A stretch of DNA of 64,000 nt from Paenibacillus_AA sp045062745 (GTDB lineage: Bacteria > Bacillota > Bacilli > Paenibacillales > NBRC-103111), in assembly GCF_045062745.1 (NCBI RefSeq), contig NZ_JBJGED010000037.1:1-64000 (forward strand), written 5' to 3'. Shown piece after piece: positions 25,087 through 34,476 of this stretch (position 1 is its first letter; the number at the start of each line of letters is the position of its first letter). Position numbers and translations under genes: made by a program. The notes under the pieces are model-generated. The model was not told the DNA's origin and made no database searches. It worked only from the letters and a program-made list of their open reading frames with translations.

Positions 25087-25977
25087 TTACTTAAGGATAC
25101 TAAAGACGCGGTCGAGATTTTGGCGGGGGACCTTCGAGAGAAGGTCTCCTTTTTGCGTAAGCCGTTCCTTGATGTTCAGCAGATGGAAATCGCGCGGGTC
25201 GACGTTCAGCTCGACCTCGCTCCATTCGAGCGGCGTCGAGACGGAAGCGGCCGCCCGGGCGCGCGGGGTGTACGGAGACGACAGCGTCTTGCCGTACCAA
25301 TGCTGCAGGTAGTCGACGTAGATGAGATCGCCGCGGTTCTTTTTCAACCGTTCGATCGTGAACAGCTTCGGATACTTCTGGACCATGTAGGTGCCGATAA
25401 ACTGGCCGATCGTGCGCAGCTGCTCGAATGTATACCCGGGCTGGATCGGGACGAAGATTTGAACTCCGGTCGCCCCCGACGTCTTCGGTACACTCTGGAT
25501 GCCCATCTTGTCGAGCGCCTCGCCGATGAGCAGGACAGCCTGCATGATGCGCGGCTCGTAATCCAGCGAGGGGTCGATGTCCAGGATCCATTCCGCGGGC
25601 AGCTGGTCGTTCACGTAGTGGAAGGAGGCGTGGAACTCCAGGCAGGCGAGATTGCCGAGCCACAGCAAGGTCGGAACCGAATCCAGCACGACATACTCGA
25701 TGCCTTCCATGACCGCGGTACGCACGAAGGCCGGCTTCGGCTCCGGGCAGTTTTTCTGGTAAAACGATTTGTCATGAATCCCGTTCGGGTAGCGGATTGT
25801 CGTCAAGTAACGGTTGGAGCAATACGTCAGCAAGTAAGGAGCCAGCTCGAGCAGCTTCTCCAAGTAAATCGCTTTTGTAATGCCCTTCTCGGGCCAAAGC
25901 ACCTTGGTCGGATTCGTAATCGTGATTTCGTGCCCCTCCGCGAGGACGGTCCCTTTATTCGGCGTTCCAGCTGCCAT
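25087..25977 (-). CDS. ligD: LigD-type NHEJ polymerase (primase-polymerase domain protein)
   Basis: A 296-residue stand-alone LigD polymerase domain of the archaeo-eukaryotic primase type. Catalytic acids are Asp133 and Asp135 in WILDIDPS and Asp222 in IYVDYLQ, and the SGATGVQIFVP segment matches motif II. These enzymes fill or extend broken DNA ends in non-homologous end joining. The start at 25977 follows GGGAGGGG. The matching ligase is at 33466 and Ku at 34456, about 8 kb away, so the system is split into separate polypeptides. No nuclease (PE) domain is seen. Confidence 0.88.
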   Translation of the reverse strand: MAAGTPNKGTVLAEGHEITITNPTKVLWPEKGITKAIYLEKLLELAPYLLTYCSNRYLTTIRYPNGIHDKSFYQKNCPEPKPAFVRTAVMEGIEYVVLDSVPTLLWLGNLACLEFHASFHYVNDQLPAEWILDIDPSLDYEPRIMQAVLLIGEALDKMGIQSVPKTSGATGVQIFVPIQPGYTFEQLRTIGQFIGTYMVQKYPKLFTIERLKKNRGDLIYVDYLQHWYGKTLSSPYTPRARAAASVSTPLEWSEVELNVDPRDFHLLNIKERLTQKGDLLSKVPRQNLDRVFSILK

Positions 25978-26137
25978 TCGACACCCCTCCCTTCTAGGAC
26001 TAGCTTTTCTTTAGCCGGTACCCGGTATACCCGGATTGTTAAGATTTTATATGCACGCCTTCATGGAAAGGAAATCGGAGGCCGGCATCTAACTCTTTAG
26101 AAACAGGCTGGATATCCAAAATGGAGGAGGACTCAGG

Positions 26138-27463
26138 ATGCGGATCAGTGTGATCGGAACCGGTTATGTAGGACTGATAACCGGGATCTGCTTGGCCGAA
26201 TTGGGGAACAACGTTACATGCGCGGATCGGGATCCGTCCAAAATTCAAAGGCTCCGCCATCAGGAAGTGCCGATCTACGAGCCTGGTCTGCAGCCTCTGC
26301 TGATTCGGAATGCCGAGCGGGGCAATCTGCAGTTCACGACCGATATCCGGGAAGCGGTCAAGCGCTCGGACTTGATCTTCATTGCGGTAGGAACCCCGTC
26401 TCTGCCGTCGGGGGAAGCGGACTTGAGCCACGTCGAAGAGGCGGCCCGCGACATCGCCTTGGGCATGAACGAGCCCAAAATCATCGTGACGAAGAGCACC
26501 GTTCCCGTCGGAACGAATCATAGAATTCATGCGATTGTGGCGGGCCTAACCTCCTTTCCCTTCGAGATCGCGGCAGCGCCGGAATTCCTGCGGGAGGGCT
26601 CGGCCGTGCAGGATACGTTGCATCCGGACCGCGTGGTGATCGGCGTGGAATCCGGAACGACGGAAGCCGTGCTTCGGGAGTTGTATCGCCCCTTTACGGA
26701 TGAAATAGTCGTGACGGACATTCGAAGTGCCGAGATGATCAAATATGCTTCCAATGCGTTTCTGGCGACCAAAATATCGTTCATCAACGAGATTGCCAAC
26801 ATCTGCGAAAAAGTGGGGGCGGACGTGACTGAGGTAGCCAAAGGGATGGGGCTCGACAAACGGATCGGCCCGGCTTTCTTGCAGGCGGGCATTGGGTACG
26901 GCGGCTCTTGTTTCCCCAAGGACACGGAAGCCTTGATCCAAATCGCCGGGAACGAGAACTATAACTTCCGGCTGTTAAAAGCGGTTGTAGAGGTGAATAA
27001 AGAACAACGGTTCAACATCGTCCGGAAACTGAGGGAAACGCTGGGGCCACTGCGCGGGCGTACGATTGCGATCTGGGGGCTGGCCTTCAAGCCGAATACG
27101 GATGACGTGAGGGAATCGCCGGCTCTAGAAATCATAAAGCTGCTGCTGGAGTCCGGCGCGGCGATAAGAGCCTATGACCCGATCGCGACGAGCAACTTCG
27201 GGCGGCTCATGGGAACCGCTTCCGTCACATGGTGCGTCTCGGCCCTCGATGCCGCCGACCAGGCGGACGCTGTCTGTCTGCTGACGGATTGGGACGAGTT
27301 CAAGCGGATCGATTTAACGGAAGTCAGGTCGAACATGAAGCTGCCTTTGATGATCGACGGACGCAATGTGTTCACGCCGCGTCAGATGCGGGCTTACGGA
27401 TTCCAGTATTATTCGATCGGGAGACCGGGTCGGTCCGAGGAGAGGACCGGGTCTCGCGCCTAG
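26138..27463 (+). CDS. ugd: UDP-glucose 6-dehydrogenase
   Basis: A 441-residue enzyme that oxidises UDP-glucose to UDP-glucuronate with two NAD. The N-terminal Rossmann motif is GTGYVGL; the catalytic Cys258 is in GYGGSCFPKD; the C-terminal UDP-binding domain includes GLAFKPNTDDVRESPA. The start follows GGAGGAGG. It heads a run of same-direction envelope-related genes, though the terminator at 27477 separates it from them. UDP-glucuronate feeds teichuronic acid, capsule or glycolipid synthesis; B. subtilis TuaD is a close functional parallel. Confidence 0.92.
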   Translation: MRISVIGTGYVGLITGICLAELGNNVTCADRDPSKIQRLRHQEVPIYEPGLQPLLIRNAERGNLQFTTDIREAVKRSDLIFIAVGTPSLPSGEADLSHVEEAARDIALGMNEPKIIVTKSTVPVGTNHRIHAIVAGLTSFPFEIAAAPEFLREGSAVQDTLHPDRVVIGVESGTTEAVLRELYRPFTDEIVVTDIRSAEMIKYASNAFLATKISFINEIANICEKVGADVTEVAKGMGLDKRIGPAFLQAGIGYGGSCFPKDTEALIQIAGNENYNFRLLKAVVEVNKEQRFNIVRKLRETLGPLRGRTIAIWGLAFKPNTDDVRESPALEIIKLLLESGAAIRAYDPIATSNFGRLMGTASVTWCVSALDAADQADAVCLLTDWDEFKRIDLTEVRSNMKLPLMIDGRNVFTPRQMRAYGFQYYSIGRPGRSEERTGSRA

Positions 27464-27476
27464 CACAAACTAAACC

Positions 27477-27508
27477 ACTCTGGAGCGATCTGCTCCGGAG
27501 TTTTTTTG
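27477..27508 (+). terminator. Terminator of ugd
   Basis: ACTCTGGAGC, loop GATCT, GCTCCGGAGT, then seven T residues: a compact, standard intrinsic terminator shortly after the ugd stop codon. Confidence 0.9.
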
Positions 27509-27611
27509 TTTCTTAAGAAAACATTCAGAATTCCCTTCACTTTTTCCGCAGAAGTTTTCGGTAGGATGAGTTCAGATCCAAAACGAAGCTTAAAAGGGAG
27601 ATGGCGCCGCC

Positions 27612-28199
27612 ATGTTGATGTCAATCACGGCTCGGGTTCAAGAGCTCTGTCAAGAGAAGCTATTATTCCTGAGGCAATTCCTGCGTCACCCGGGACAAAT
27701 CGGCAGCGTTACGCCGAGCTCGTCCTACTTGGCCAGGGCGATGGCGAACGCCATTCCCTGGGAGCGTGTGTCGAGCGTCGCCGAGCTGGGGGCGGGTACC
27801 GGGCCGATTACGTCGGTCCTCCGGGACCGGCTGCGGCCTGGCGCGAAGCTCGTCCTGTTCGAGAAGGAGCCGCTCCTGCGCAGGGAACTGGAATCCCGAT
27901 TCCCGGAGCTGGCCTGCTATCCGGACGTGCTGCAGCTGTATGACGCGATCCGCAAGGAAGGGATCGTTCAAGCCGATTGCATCGTAAGCGGCCTGCCGTT
28001 CGCCAACTTTCCCCGGAGCCTGAGAGACCGGATTCTGCATCAGCTGGATCTTTCCCTGAAGCCGGGCGGCACCTTTGTCGCGTTCCAATATTCGCTGCAG
28101 ATGCGGGAGCAGTTCGAGCGGATGTTCGAGCTGCGGGCGATCCGCTTCGTGCCGCTCAACGTTCCGCCGGCCTTCGTCTACGTTTGCGTCAAAAAATAG
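27612..28199 (+). CDS. PmtA-like phospholipid N-methyltransferase family protein
   Basis: A 195-residue class I methyltransferase with SAM motif VAELGAGTGPITSVL. The preceding GQIGSVTPSSSYLARAM and the later VSGLPFANFP resemble the PmtA/COG3963 group, some of which methylate phosphatidylethanolamine. The membrane association expected for that group is compatible with the basic, hydrophobic N terminus. It is followed 15 bp later by a PAP2-family gene, suggesting joint action on membrane lipid. The substrate is inferred only. An alternative start is the ATG at 27618. Confidence 0.72.
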   Translation: MLMSITARVQELCQEKLLFLRQFLRHPGQIGSVTPSSSYLARAMANAIPWERVSSVAELGAGTGPITSVLRDRLRPGAKLVLFEKEPLLRRELESRFPELACYPDVLQLYDAIRKEGIVQADCIVSGLPFANFPRSLRDRILHQLDLSLKPGGTFVAFQYSLQMREQFERMFELRAIRFVPLNVPPAFVYVCVKK

Positions 28200-28214
28200 A
28201 GTGAGGTGTTCCCG

Positions 28215-28880
28215 ATGCTACCAACTTCCGTAAGAACCGAAACGACTCGCGGCCTGCGCGCGTATTTACCGCTGTTGTGGCTGCTGTGGATTCCATTCTT
28301 GAATATTTTCTATGCGATGCTGAACCAGCCCGTGCCGGACGTGTCCAGCCTGGTATCCGATCTCGATCGGCTCATTCCGTTCCTGCCGGTCTTTATTATT
28401 CCCTACGTCATCTGGTATCCTTACATTGCCGGGACCTTGCTGCTGTTTTTCTTCCGAGACCGGCGTATGTACTATCGGACGCTCGCGACGTTATGCCTGG
28501 GCATGGTCGGCTGCTACATCGTATACGCGGTGTTCCAGACGACCGTACCGAGGCCGGTTCTGGAGGGAGACGGGTGGCTCATCGACATCGTCCGGTTCGT
28601 CTACTCGAATGACCAGCCGTTCAATTGCTTCCCTAGCATTCACGTGTTGACCTGCTATTCCATGATCAAAGGGCTTCATCGGAACGACGCCCTGCCGCCG
28701 GCAGCGCGGGGGCTGCTGATCGCGGTGGCCTGGAGCATCATAGCTTCTACGGTCTTCGTGAAGCAGCACGTGCTGCTCGACGCCGCCGGAGCGATCTTGC
28801 TCGTCGAAGTCTTTTTCGCCGGGATGAGGCGGCTGCTTCCGCTGCGACAGAAGAAGCGCCGGCCGCTCGCCGTCGAATAG
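28215..28880 (+). CDS. PAP2-family membrane phosphatase / inositolphosphotransferase-like protein
   Basis: A 221-residue integral membrane protein with about five hydrophobic segments. The PAP2 catalytic motifs are FNCFPSIHV (C2-like, with His) and STVFVKQHVLLDAAGA (C3-like, His plus Asp). This arrangement is closest to PAP2 members annotated as inositolphosphotransferase-like. The ATG at 28215 has GTGAGGTG about 7 nt upstream. It probably acts on a lipid phosphate in the membrane, cotranscribed with the PmtA-like gene. The substrate is unknown. Confidence 0.78.
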   Translation: MLPTSVRTETTRGLRAYLPLLWLLWIPFLNIFYAMLNQPVPDVSSLVSDLDRLIPFLPVFIIPYVIWYPYIAGTLLLFFFRDRRMYYRTLATLCLGMVGCYIVYAVFQTTVPRPVLEGDGWLIDIVRFVYSNDQPFNCFPSIHVLTCYSMIKGLHRNDALPPAARGLLIAVAWSIIASTVFVKQHVLLDAAGAILLVEVFFAGMRRLLPLRQKKRRPLAVE

Positions 28881-28942
28881 TCGTATACGAGAGAGACATC
28901 CATTCCAAACTAGAGTAAGCATTAAGCGAAGGGGGAGTCGGG

Positions 28943-29626
28943 ATGACGACGGTGCTGGTCGTGGACGACGATCGCGAAATTCGCGACGTCATTCACATCT
29001 ACCTGCGCAACGACGGGTTCCAAGTCATCGAGGCCGAGCATGGCGAGCAGGCGCTGGCCGTGCTGGCCCGGGAGCGGGTGCAGCTCATCATCCTCGATGT
29101 GATGATGCCGGTGCTGGACGGAATCCAGACTTGCCTCCGCATCCGGGAGACCGATCACACCCCGGTCATTATGCTCTCCGCCAAAGGCGACGATATGGAC
29201 AAGATTACCGGACTGTCGCTCGGGGCGGACGACTATATGGCCAAGCCGTTCAATCCGCTCGAGCTGCTGGCCCGCGTGAAGGCCTTGCTGCGCCGGGCGC
29301 AGTCCCCCGGACCGGCGCAGGTCTTGGAGCACGAAATTCAAGTGGGCGACCTGATCATCAATACGGCTCGGCACCAGGTTACAGTGGAGGGGCGCGAGGT
29401 CGCGCTCACCCCGATCGAATTTTCCATCCTCGAGCTGCTCGCCTCGCACCGCGGCCATGTCTTTAACGTCGATAAGATTTATCAGCGCGTGTGGAAGGAG
29501 CAGGACTTTTATTCGGAGAATACGGTGATGGTGCATATCCGGAACATTCGCGAGAAGCTGGAGCGCAATCCGAGGGAGCCGAAGATCATCCGTACCGTGT
29601 GGGGAGTGGGCTACAAAATTGATTGA
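28943..29626 (+). CDS. OmpR/VanR-type response regulator
   Basis: A 227-residue regulator with a receiver domain (acidic pocket DDD at 8-10, phosphoacceptor Asp52 in LDVMMPVLDG, and Lys in AKPFNP) and a C-terminal winged helix (ALTPIEFSILELLA, TVWGVGYKID). It overlaps the kinase gene by 8 bp, so it pairs with the sensor at 29619. It resembles the VanR/YkoG group, which often controls envelope genes, in keeping with the neighbouring lipid and glycosyltransferase genes. Confidence 0.92.
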   Translation: MTTVLVVDDDREIRDVIHIYLRNDGFQVIEAEHGEQALAVLARERVQLIILDVMMPVLDGIQTCLRIRETDHTPVIMLSAKGDDMDKITGLSLGADDYMAKPFNPLELLARVKALLRRAQSPGPAQVLEHEIQVGDLIINTARHQVTVEGREVALTPIEFSILELLASHRGHVFNVDKIYQRVWKEQDFYSENTVMVHIRNIREKLERNPREPKIIRTVWGVGYKID

Positions 29627-31037
29627 GCGTCTGCTTCAATTGTCCAACCGTTTGCAAACGACGCTGCGGGTCAAGCTGATGCTGACCTTCGTCGTCTGCG
29701 CCTTGCTTAGCTTCTTCACGGCGGTGGCCATAGACCGGATCTCCAAGGAGTTTCAGAAGAAGCCGTACATCAGCTACGAGTCGAGCAAGCGGAACGTGCA
29801 GGAGCTGCTCTCGGAGCTGGAGCTGCAGCTCGAGTCCGAACCTGGAGCGGCTGCCGCTGTTTTAACGGAGACATCGGGGGCGGGCGGCATGGAGGCCTAT
29901 GTGGCCGACACGTCCGGCCGCGTCTTGCTGCATTCGCCGGGAGCCGCGCGCACGCAATGGAACGTGTACGAAGCGCTGATCGCGACGAAGGACGCGATCG
30001 CGGAGCCTCGTCCGGGGCAGCCGTATACGCTGCTCTCGCCGATCCGGTATCGCGGAGCCGAGGCCTACCTGATCGTGAGCGGCCCCCTGGTACCGGAGCA
30101 AGCGTACACATTCCCCGACCACCAGCTGTTCAATTTCATTCTGGTGATCGTGCTGTTCGTGTTTTACTTCTACTTGTTCACGCTGCGCAAGATGCGGAAT
30201 ATCCGGCAGATGAACCGAGGCTTGAACCGGATCGCCGACGGGGAGCTGTCCGTCCGGCTGAACGTGGCGAGCCGGGACGAGCTTGGGATGGTCGCCAAGA
30301 ACATCAACGGGATGGCGCGGCGCCTCGAGGAGCAGCTCGAGCGGGAGCGGAAGCTGGAGCAGTCCCGCATGGAGCTCATCACCAGCGTCTCCCACGATCT
30401 TCGAACGCCGCTTACGAGCATTATCGGCTACCTGACGATTCTGAAGGACCAGCCCGACGCCGCAGAGGCGGAGCGGAAGCGCTACATCGAGAATACATAC
30501 AGCAAAACCGACCAGCTGCGAAGACTGATCGACGACTTGTTCGAATATACGAAGCTTAGCGCCGGCGAGGTCGTACTCCGCAAGACGGAGTTCGATCTCA
30601 TTAACCTGCTTAAGCAGATGCTGAACGAGTTCGAGCCGATCGCGCAGCTGCAAGACGTGGCGATCCGCAGCGAGTGGAAGACGGAGCCGCTGCCGGTGCT
30701 GGCGGACAGCGAGCTCATCGCGAGGGCGATTGACAACTTGCTCATCAACGCCCTGAAGTTCTCGCTTAAGCCCGGGGAAATCCGTATCATGGCAGGGACG
30801 GACTATAACGGGCCTTGCCTGTGCATCGAGAACCGGGGACGGCCGATTACGAAGGAGCAGGCGGAGCAGCTGTTCGACCGGTTCTACAAAGCAACGCCTG
30901 GTGAAGAGCCGCAGCCTGGAGCGGGGCTCGGCCTTTCCATCACGAAGAACATCGTCGAGCTGCATGGCGGCCGAGTGTGGCTCATCCACGAAGCGGGACG
31001 GTTCCAGTTCTGGATCGCCCTGCCGTTTCCCCGTTGA
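29619..31037 (+). CDS. Sensor histidine kinase
   Basis: A 472-residue kinase with two membrane segments (about 20-38 and 170-188), an extracytoplasmic sensor between them, a HAMP segment (about 190-245), a phosphoacceptor His259 in SVSHDLRTPL and an HATPase domain (NLLINALKFS, GAGLGLSITKNI). The TTG start at 29619 is supported by GGGGAGTGGG 8 nt upstream, and the gene overlaps the response regulator. The signal is unknown; envelope stress or antibiotic sensing would fit the family. Confidence 0.9.
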   Translation: MIERLLQLSNRLQTTLRVKLMLTFVVCALLSFFTAVAIDRISKEFQKKPYISYESSKRNVQELLSELELQLESEPGAAAAVLTETSGAGGMEAYVADTSGRVLLHSPGAARTQWNVYEALIATKDAIAEPRPGQPYTLLSPIRYRGAEAYLIVSGPLVPEQAYTFPDHQLFNFILVIVLFVFYFYLFTLRKMRNIRQMNRGLNRIADGELSVRLNVASRDELGMVAKNINGMARRLEEQLERERKLEQSRMELITSVSHDLRTPLTSIIGYLTILKDQPDAAEAERKRYIENTYSKTDQLRRLIDDLFEYTKLSAGEVVLRKTEFDLINLLKQMLNEFEPIAQLQDVAIRSEWKTEPLPVLADSELIARAIDNLLINALKFSLKPGEIRIMAGTDYNGPCLCIENRGRPITKEQAEQLFDRFYKATPGEEPQPGAGLGLSITKNIVELHGGRVWLIHEAGRFQFWIALPFPR

Positions 31038-31123
31038 ACCTGAAACCAAAAGGGGCTTTTTTGCGTTAATTTAGGAGAGTTATCTACAATAAAGCAACCT
31101 GTGAAAGAGGATTTCAAACCATC

Positions 31124-32494
31124 ATGGAAGATTTATTGCCTTTACTCGTAAAAGGATTGAGCTTGACGATCGTGCTGGTGAGCGCGGTTTATTTGTTGGT
31201 CAAGGTGTGGGGCGAAGTGCTGCTCCCGGAGGGGTCCAGGCTAAGAGACGTCCGGGCGATGCGGCATTTTGTATATCAGCCGGTCCTATCGGAACGCTAT
31301 GAGCCGCTTCCTCGCAAGAAAGTATGGCTCACGGTCATCGGGCTGTTCCTGGTCACCCGTATTCTCATCTTCCTCGCCTCGCTGAGCTATGCCGCGGCCA
31401 CTTCCGGAGCGGGCAATCTCGGCTTCACGCTTGGCAGCTGGTGGTATGAATACGATTCGTACCACTACATCAACATCGCCGTGAACGGCTATCAGTCCAC
31501 CGGCGAAGACCAGAACCTGATCGTGTTCTACCCGTTGTACCCCTGGTTGATCCGGCTATTGCATTTTGTGATTCCGGATTTCTATGTGGAATTTTTCCAA
31601 GGATATATCGTGAATGGGGACTATTACGTCGCTGCGATCGTGATCTCCAACGCCTTCCTGCTCGTCGGCATGTATTACCTCGTGCGCCTCGTGGAGCGCG
31701 AGTGGCAGGATGGAAAGCTTGCGCTTGCGTCGGTCAAATACTGGCTGCTCTATCCGGTCTCGTTCTTCTTCAGTATCGTGTACACGGAGTCGGTATTCGT
31801 CACGCTCTGCATCCTGTGCTTCTATCACATGCGGCAGTCGAGATGGTGGATCGCGGGCTTGTTCGGTCTGCTCGCGGCGCTGACCCGCAATCAGGGCGTG
31901 CTGCTCGCCATTCCGATCGCGGTGGAGCTCGCCGTTCAGCAGGAATGGGGCAGGCTGCTGCGGGAAAGGCGCTATCGCGTCTGGCTGCGCGGGCTATTCC
32001 CCCGAATCTTCACGGTTGCCTTGCCGGCAGTCGGCATCGGCATCTACTTGTCGGTGAACAAGGTGGTGAGCGGCGACTGGTTCCGTTTCCTGTTCCATCA
32101 GAAGGACCATTGGGGGCAGACGTTCGGCTTCTTCGCCGAGAATCTCGCGGAGCATATGCGCCGGGCGTTGACCTATCACAAGCCGCTGTTCAATGTCGGC
32201 GTTTATTTGCCGCAGATCACGGTCTTCTTCGTGTCGTTCGCGCTGCTCATCTACATGACGAACAAGATCCGGCTCTCCTACGCGCTCTATTCGTTCGCTT
32301 ATTTGATCATCTCGTACTCGGCGAGCGCGCTGCTCAGCGGGACCCGTTATGTGGGCGGGATGTTCACGCTCTATCTGTTCATCGCCTATGTGGCTCGCAG
32401 GACGACCACGAGCGAGAGGCCATACATCGATTGGGTGCTGCTCTCCGCCCTCTTGTTCTACACCGTCGTGTTCGGGTTGAATTACGTATTCTGA
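31124..32494 (+). CDS. PIG-V-like mannosyltransferase family membrane glycosyltransferase
   Basis: A 456-residue polytopic membrane protein with roughly ten hydrophobic segments. The motif WWYEYDSYHYINIAVNGY followed by FYPLYPWLIR resembles the catalytic loop of PIG-V/GT76-like enzymes that use polyprenyl-linked sugars, with a later segment YPVSFFFSIVYTESVF also typical. It likely adds a sugar to a lipid or protein on the outer face of the membrane. It directly follows the two-component system. Donor and acceptor are unknown. Confidence 0.75.
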   Translation: MEDLLPLLVKGLSLTIVLVSAVYLLVKVWGEVLLPEGSRLRDVRAMRHFVYQPVLSERYEPLPRKKVWLTVIGLFLVTRILIFLASLSYAAATSGAGNLGFTLGSWWYEYDSYHYINIAVNGYQSTGEDQNLIVFYPLYPWLIRLLHFVIPDFYVEFFQGYIVNGDYYVAAIVISNAFLLVGMYYLVRLVEREWQDGKLALASVKYWLLYPVSFFFSIVYTESVFVTLCILCFYHMRQSRWWIAGLFGLLAALTRNQGVLLAIPIAVELAVQQEWGRLLRERRYRVWLRGLFPRIFTVALPAVGIGIYLSVNKVVSGDWFRFLFHQKDHWGQTFGFFAENLAEHMRRALTYHKPLFNVGVYLPQITVFFVSFALLIYMTNKIRLSYALYSFAYLIISYSASALLSGTRYVGGMFTLYLFIAYVARRTTTSERPYIDWVLLSALLFYTVVFGLNYVF

Positions 32495-32551
32495 CAAGCG
32501 CGGGGACATCCTATATAATAGGGATCAGGGTAACTAGTCCGAAGGAGAAGG

Positions 32552-33469
32552 GTGGAATCAGCGGCAATGGAACGGAATGAAGTGGCAGTCGGGTTTGTCG
32601 GAATCGGGGTGATGGGGCGGAGCATGGCGATGCATTTGCTGAAGGCCGGACATCCGGTCTCCGTCTACACCCGCACGCCTTCCAAAGCGGACGAGCTGGT
32701 CCAAGCGGGGGCGGTCTGGAAATCGACCGTGAGCGAGCTGGCGCAGGCCGTGGACGTGGTGATCACCATGGTCGGCTATCCGTCCGACGTGGAGCAAGTG
32801 TATCTAGGGGAGTCAGGCATCCTCCGTTCGGCGAGGCCAGGCGCGACCTTGATCGACATGACGACGTCCAGCCCCACGCTTGCGAAGCGGATCTATGAAG
32901 AGGCGAAGGGACGCGGTCTGGCCTCCCTGGACGCTCCGGTATCGGGAGGCGACGTAGGGGCGCGGGAGGCCCGTCTGTCGATCATGGTCGGCGGGGACGA
33001 AGCCGCGTTCCGGGCGATGCTGCCGATCTTCGAGGTGCTCGGGAAGAACATCGTTCGCCAAGGCGGCGCCGGTGCCGGCCAATATACGAAGATGTGCAAC
33101 CAGATCGCCATCGCCACGAACATGATCGGCGTCTGCGAAGCTTTGTTCTACGCGGAGAAGGCGGGGCTCGACCCGAATACGGTGCTGAAGAGCATCGAGT
33201 CGGGGGCCGCCGGCAGCTGGTCCCTGAGCAATCTGGGAGCGAGGATTATCACCGGCAATTTCGAGCCGGGCTTTTATGTGAAGCATTTCATCAAGGACAT
33301 GGGCATTGCGCTTCAATCCGCCGAGGAGATGGGCATCACCCTCCCGGGCCTCAAGCTCGCGAGGTCACTGTACGATCAACTCGCGGCGATGGGCGAGTCC
33401 GAGAGCGGCACGCAGGCGTTGTACAAATGGTTCGCCGCGGAGGCATCGGCCCCGGGTCGGACGTCATGA
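32552..33469 (+). CDS. NAD(P)-dependent oxidoreductase, 3-hydroxyisobutyrate dehydrogenase family
   Basis: A 305-residue beta-hydroxyacid dehydrogenase with Rossmann motif GFVGIGVMGRSMA, the substrate motif LDAPVSGGDVGAREA and the catalytic-lysine region GAGQYTKMCNQI. Members reduce tartronate semialdehyde or oxidise 3-hydroxyisobutyrate, among others; the substrate here is not clear. I kept the GTG at 32552 because AAGGAG lies 4 nt upstream; the ATG at 32567 is an alternative without a clear site. The stop overlaps the ligase start (ATGA), so it is cotranscribed with the NHEJ ligase. Confidence 0.83.
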   Translation: MESAAMERNEVAVGFVGIGVMGRSMAMHLLKAGHPVSVYTRTPSKADELVQAGAVWKSTVSELAQAVDVVITMVGYPSDVEQVYLGESGILRSARPGATLIDMTTSSPTLAKRIYEEAKGRGLASLDAPVSGGDVGAREARLSIMVGGDEAAFRAMLPIFEVLGKNIVRQGGAGAGQYTKMCNQIAIATNMIGVCEALFYAEKAGLDPNTVLKSIESGAAGSWSLSNLGARIITGNFEPGFYVKHFIKDMGIALQSAEEMGITLPGLKLARSLYDQLAAMGESESGTQALYKWFAAEASAPGRTS

Positions 33470-34410
33470 AGCTGAAGCCGGTCCTTCCGTTCGAGCCGAT
33501 CGCGGCCGACCGGATTCCCCAAGGAGAGCAGTGGGTGTATCAGATCAAGTGGGACGGCGTCCGCATGCTCGTCTATTCCGACGGGACCGAGGTGCGGCTC
33601 GTGAATCGCAGACTGAACGACCGGACGATGCAATATCCGGAGCTGACGGCCATCCGGGACTATTGCACCGCGGACACCGTCATCCTCGATGGCGAGGTGA
33701 TCGCCCTGCTGGACGGGAAGCCGTCGTTCCAGCAGGTCATGCGGCGGGACGGCGTCCGCAAGCTCAGTCAAGTGGAGATCGCACGCCGGCAGGTGGCCGT
33801 TACGTATATGATCTTCGACGTCCTGTACTATAACGGGCAGTGGGTGACGGATAGGCCGCTGCAGGAGCGTCAGCAGCTGCTCGCTTCCATCGTGCAGCCA
33901 AACGAGCGGGTGCAGCTCGTGGCGAACTTCCCGGACGGCGAAGCGCTGTTCCGAGTAGCGGAGCAGCATGAGCTGGAAGGCATCGTGTGCAAGGACATGA
34001 CGAGCAAGTACGCGGAAGGCGGGAAGGACAAGCGGTGGCAGAAGAAGAAGCTGTACAAGGATGTCATCGCGGCGGTCGGCGGCGTGACGTATCGGGATGG
34101 GATCGTGAACGCGGTGCTCCTCGGCTTGTATGACGATGCCGGCCGCTTCGTCTACATCGGCCACGCGGGGGCGGGGCGCATGACTGTGGAGGATTGGCGC
34201 AATCTGACCGAGCAAGTAAAAGGAATGCGAGTAGAGGAGCGCCCCTTCGCCAATGTCCCGGAACGGCACAAGACCGCCGTATGGCTGCGTCCTACGCTGA
34301 CGATGAAGATCAAATTCCTCGAATGGACGACCTACGGGACGCTCAGGCAGCCGAACATCCAGTCGTTCGTCGATGTTCCGCCGGCGGAATGCACGTTTGA
34401 GCAAGTATAA
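33466..34410 (+). CDS. ligD: LigD-type ATP-dependent DNA ligase (NHEJ)
   Basis: A 314-residue ATP-dependent ligase. Motif I is YQIKWDGVR with the adenylated Lys28; downstream motifs include LDGEVIAL, EGIVCKD and a KxK-like motif V; the C-terminal OB-fold ends near residue 300. It equals the ligase part of LigD without polymerase or nuclease domains. It starts inside the stop codon of the dehydrogenase gene (ATGA). Ku is encoded convergently next door, and the polymerase about 7.5 kb away. Confidence 0.9.
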   Translation: MKLKPVLPFEPIAADRIPQGEQWVYQIKWDGVRMLVYSDGTEVRLVNRRLNDRTMQYPELTAIRDYCTADTVILDGEVIALLDGKPSFQQVMRRDGVRKLSQVEIARRQVAVTYMIFDVLYYNGQWVTDRPLQERQQLLASIVQPNERVQLVANFPDGEALFRVAEQHELEGIVCKDMTSKYAEGGKDKRWQKKKLYKDVIAAVGGVTYRDGIVNAVLLGLYDDAGRFVYIGHAGAGRMTVEDWRNLTEQVKGMRVEERPFANVPERHKTAVWLRPTLTMKIKFLEWTTYGTLRQPNIQSFVDVPPAECTFEQV

Positions 34411-34416
34411 CAACTC

Positions 34417-34476
34417 AAAAAAAGGGAGCGAGCCCCGCCCCCTGACCCGCCAAGGTCAGGAGCCGGTGCCCGCTCC
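34417..34476 (-). terminator. Terminator of ku, overlapping its 3' end
   Basis: GGGAGCG (34424-34430) pairs with CGCTCC (34471-34476), with an inner CCTGACC/GGTCAGG stem; on the minus strand it is followed by a run of seven U. The ku stop at 34456 falls within the hairpin, so the stem encodes the end of Ku. It may also serve the convergent ligase gene. Confidence 0.75.
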
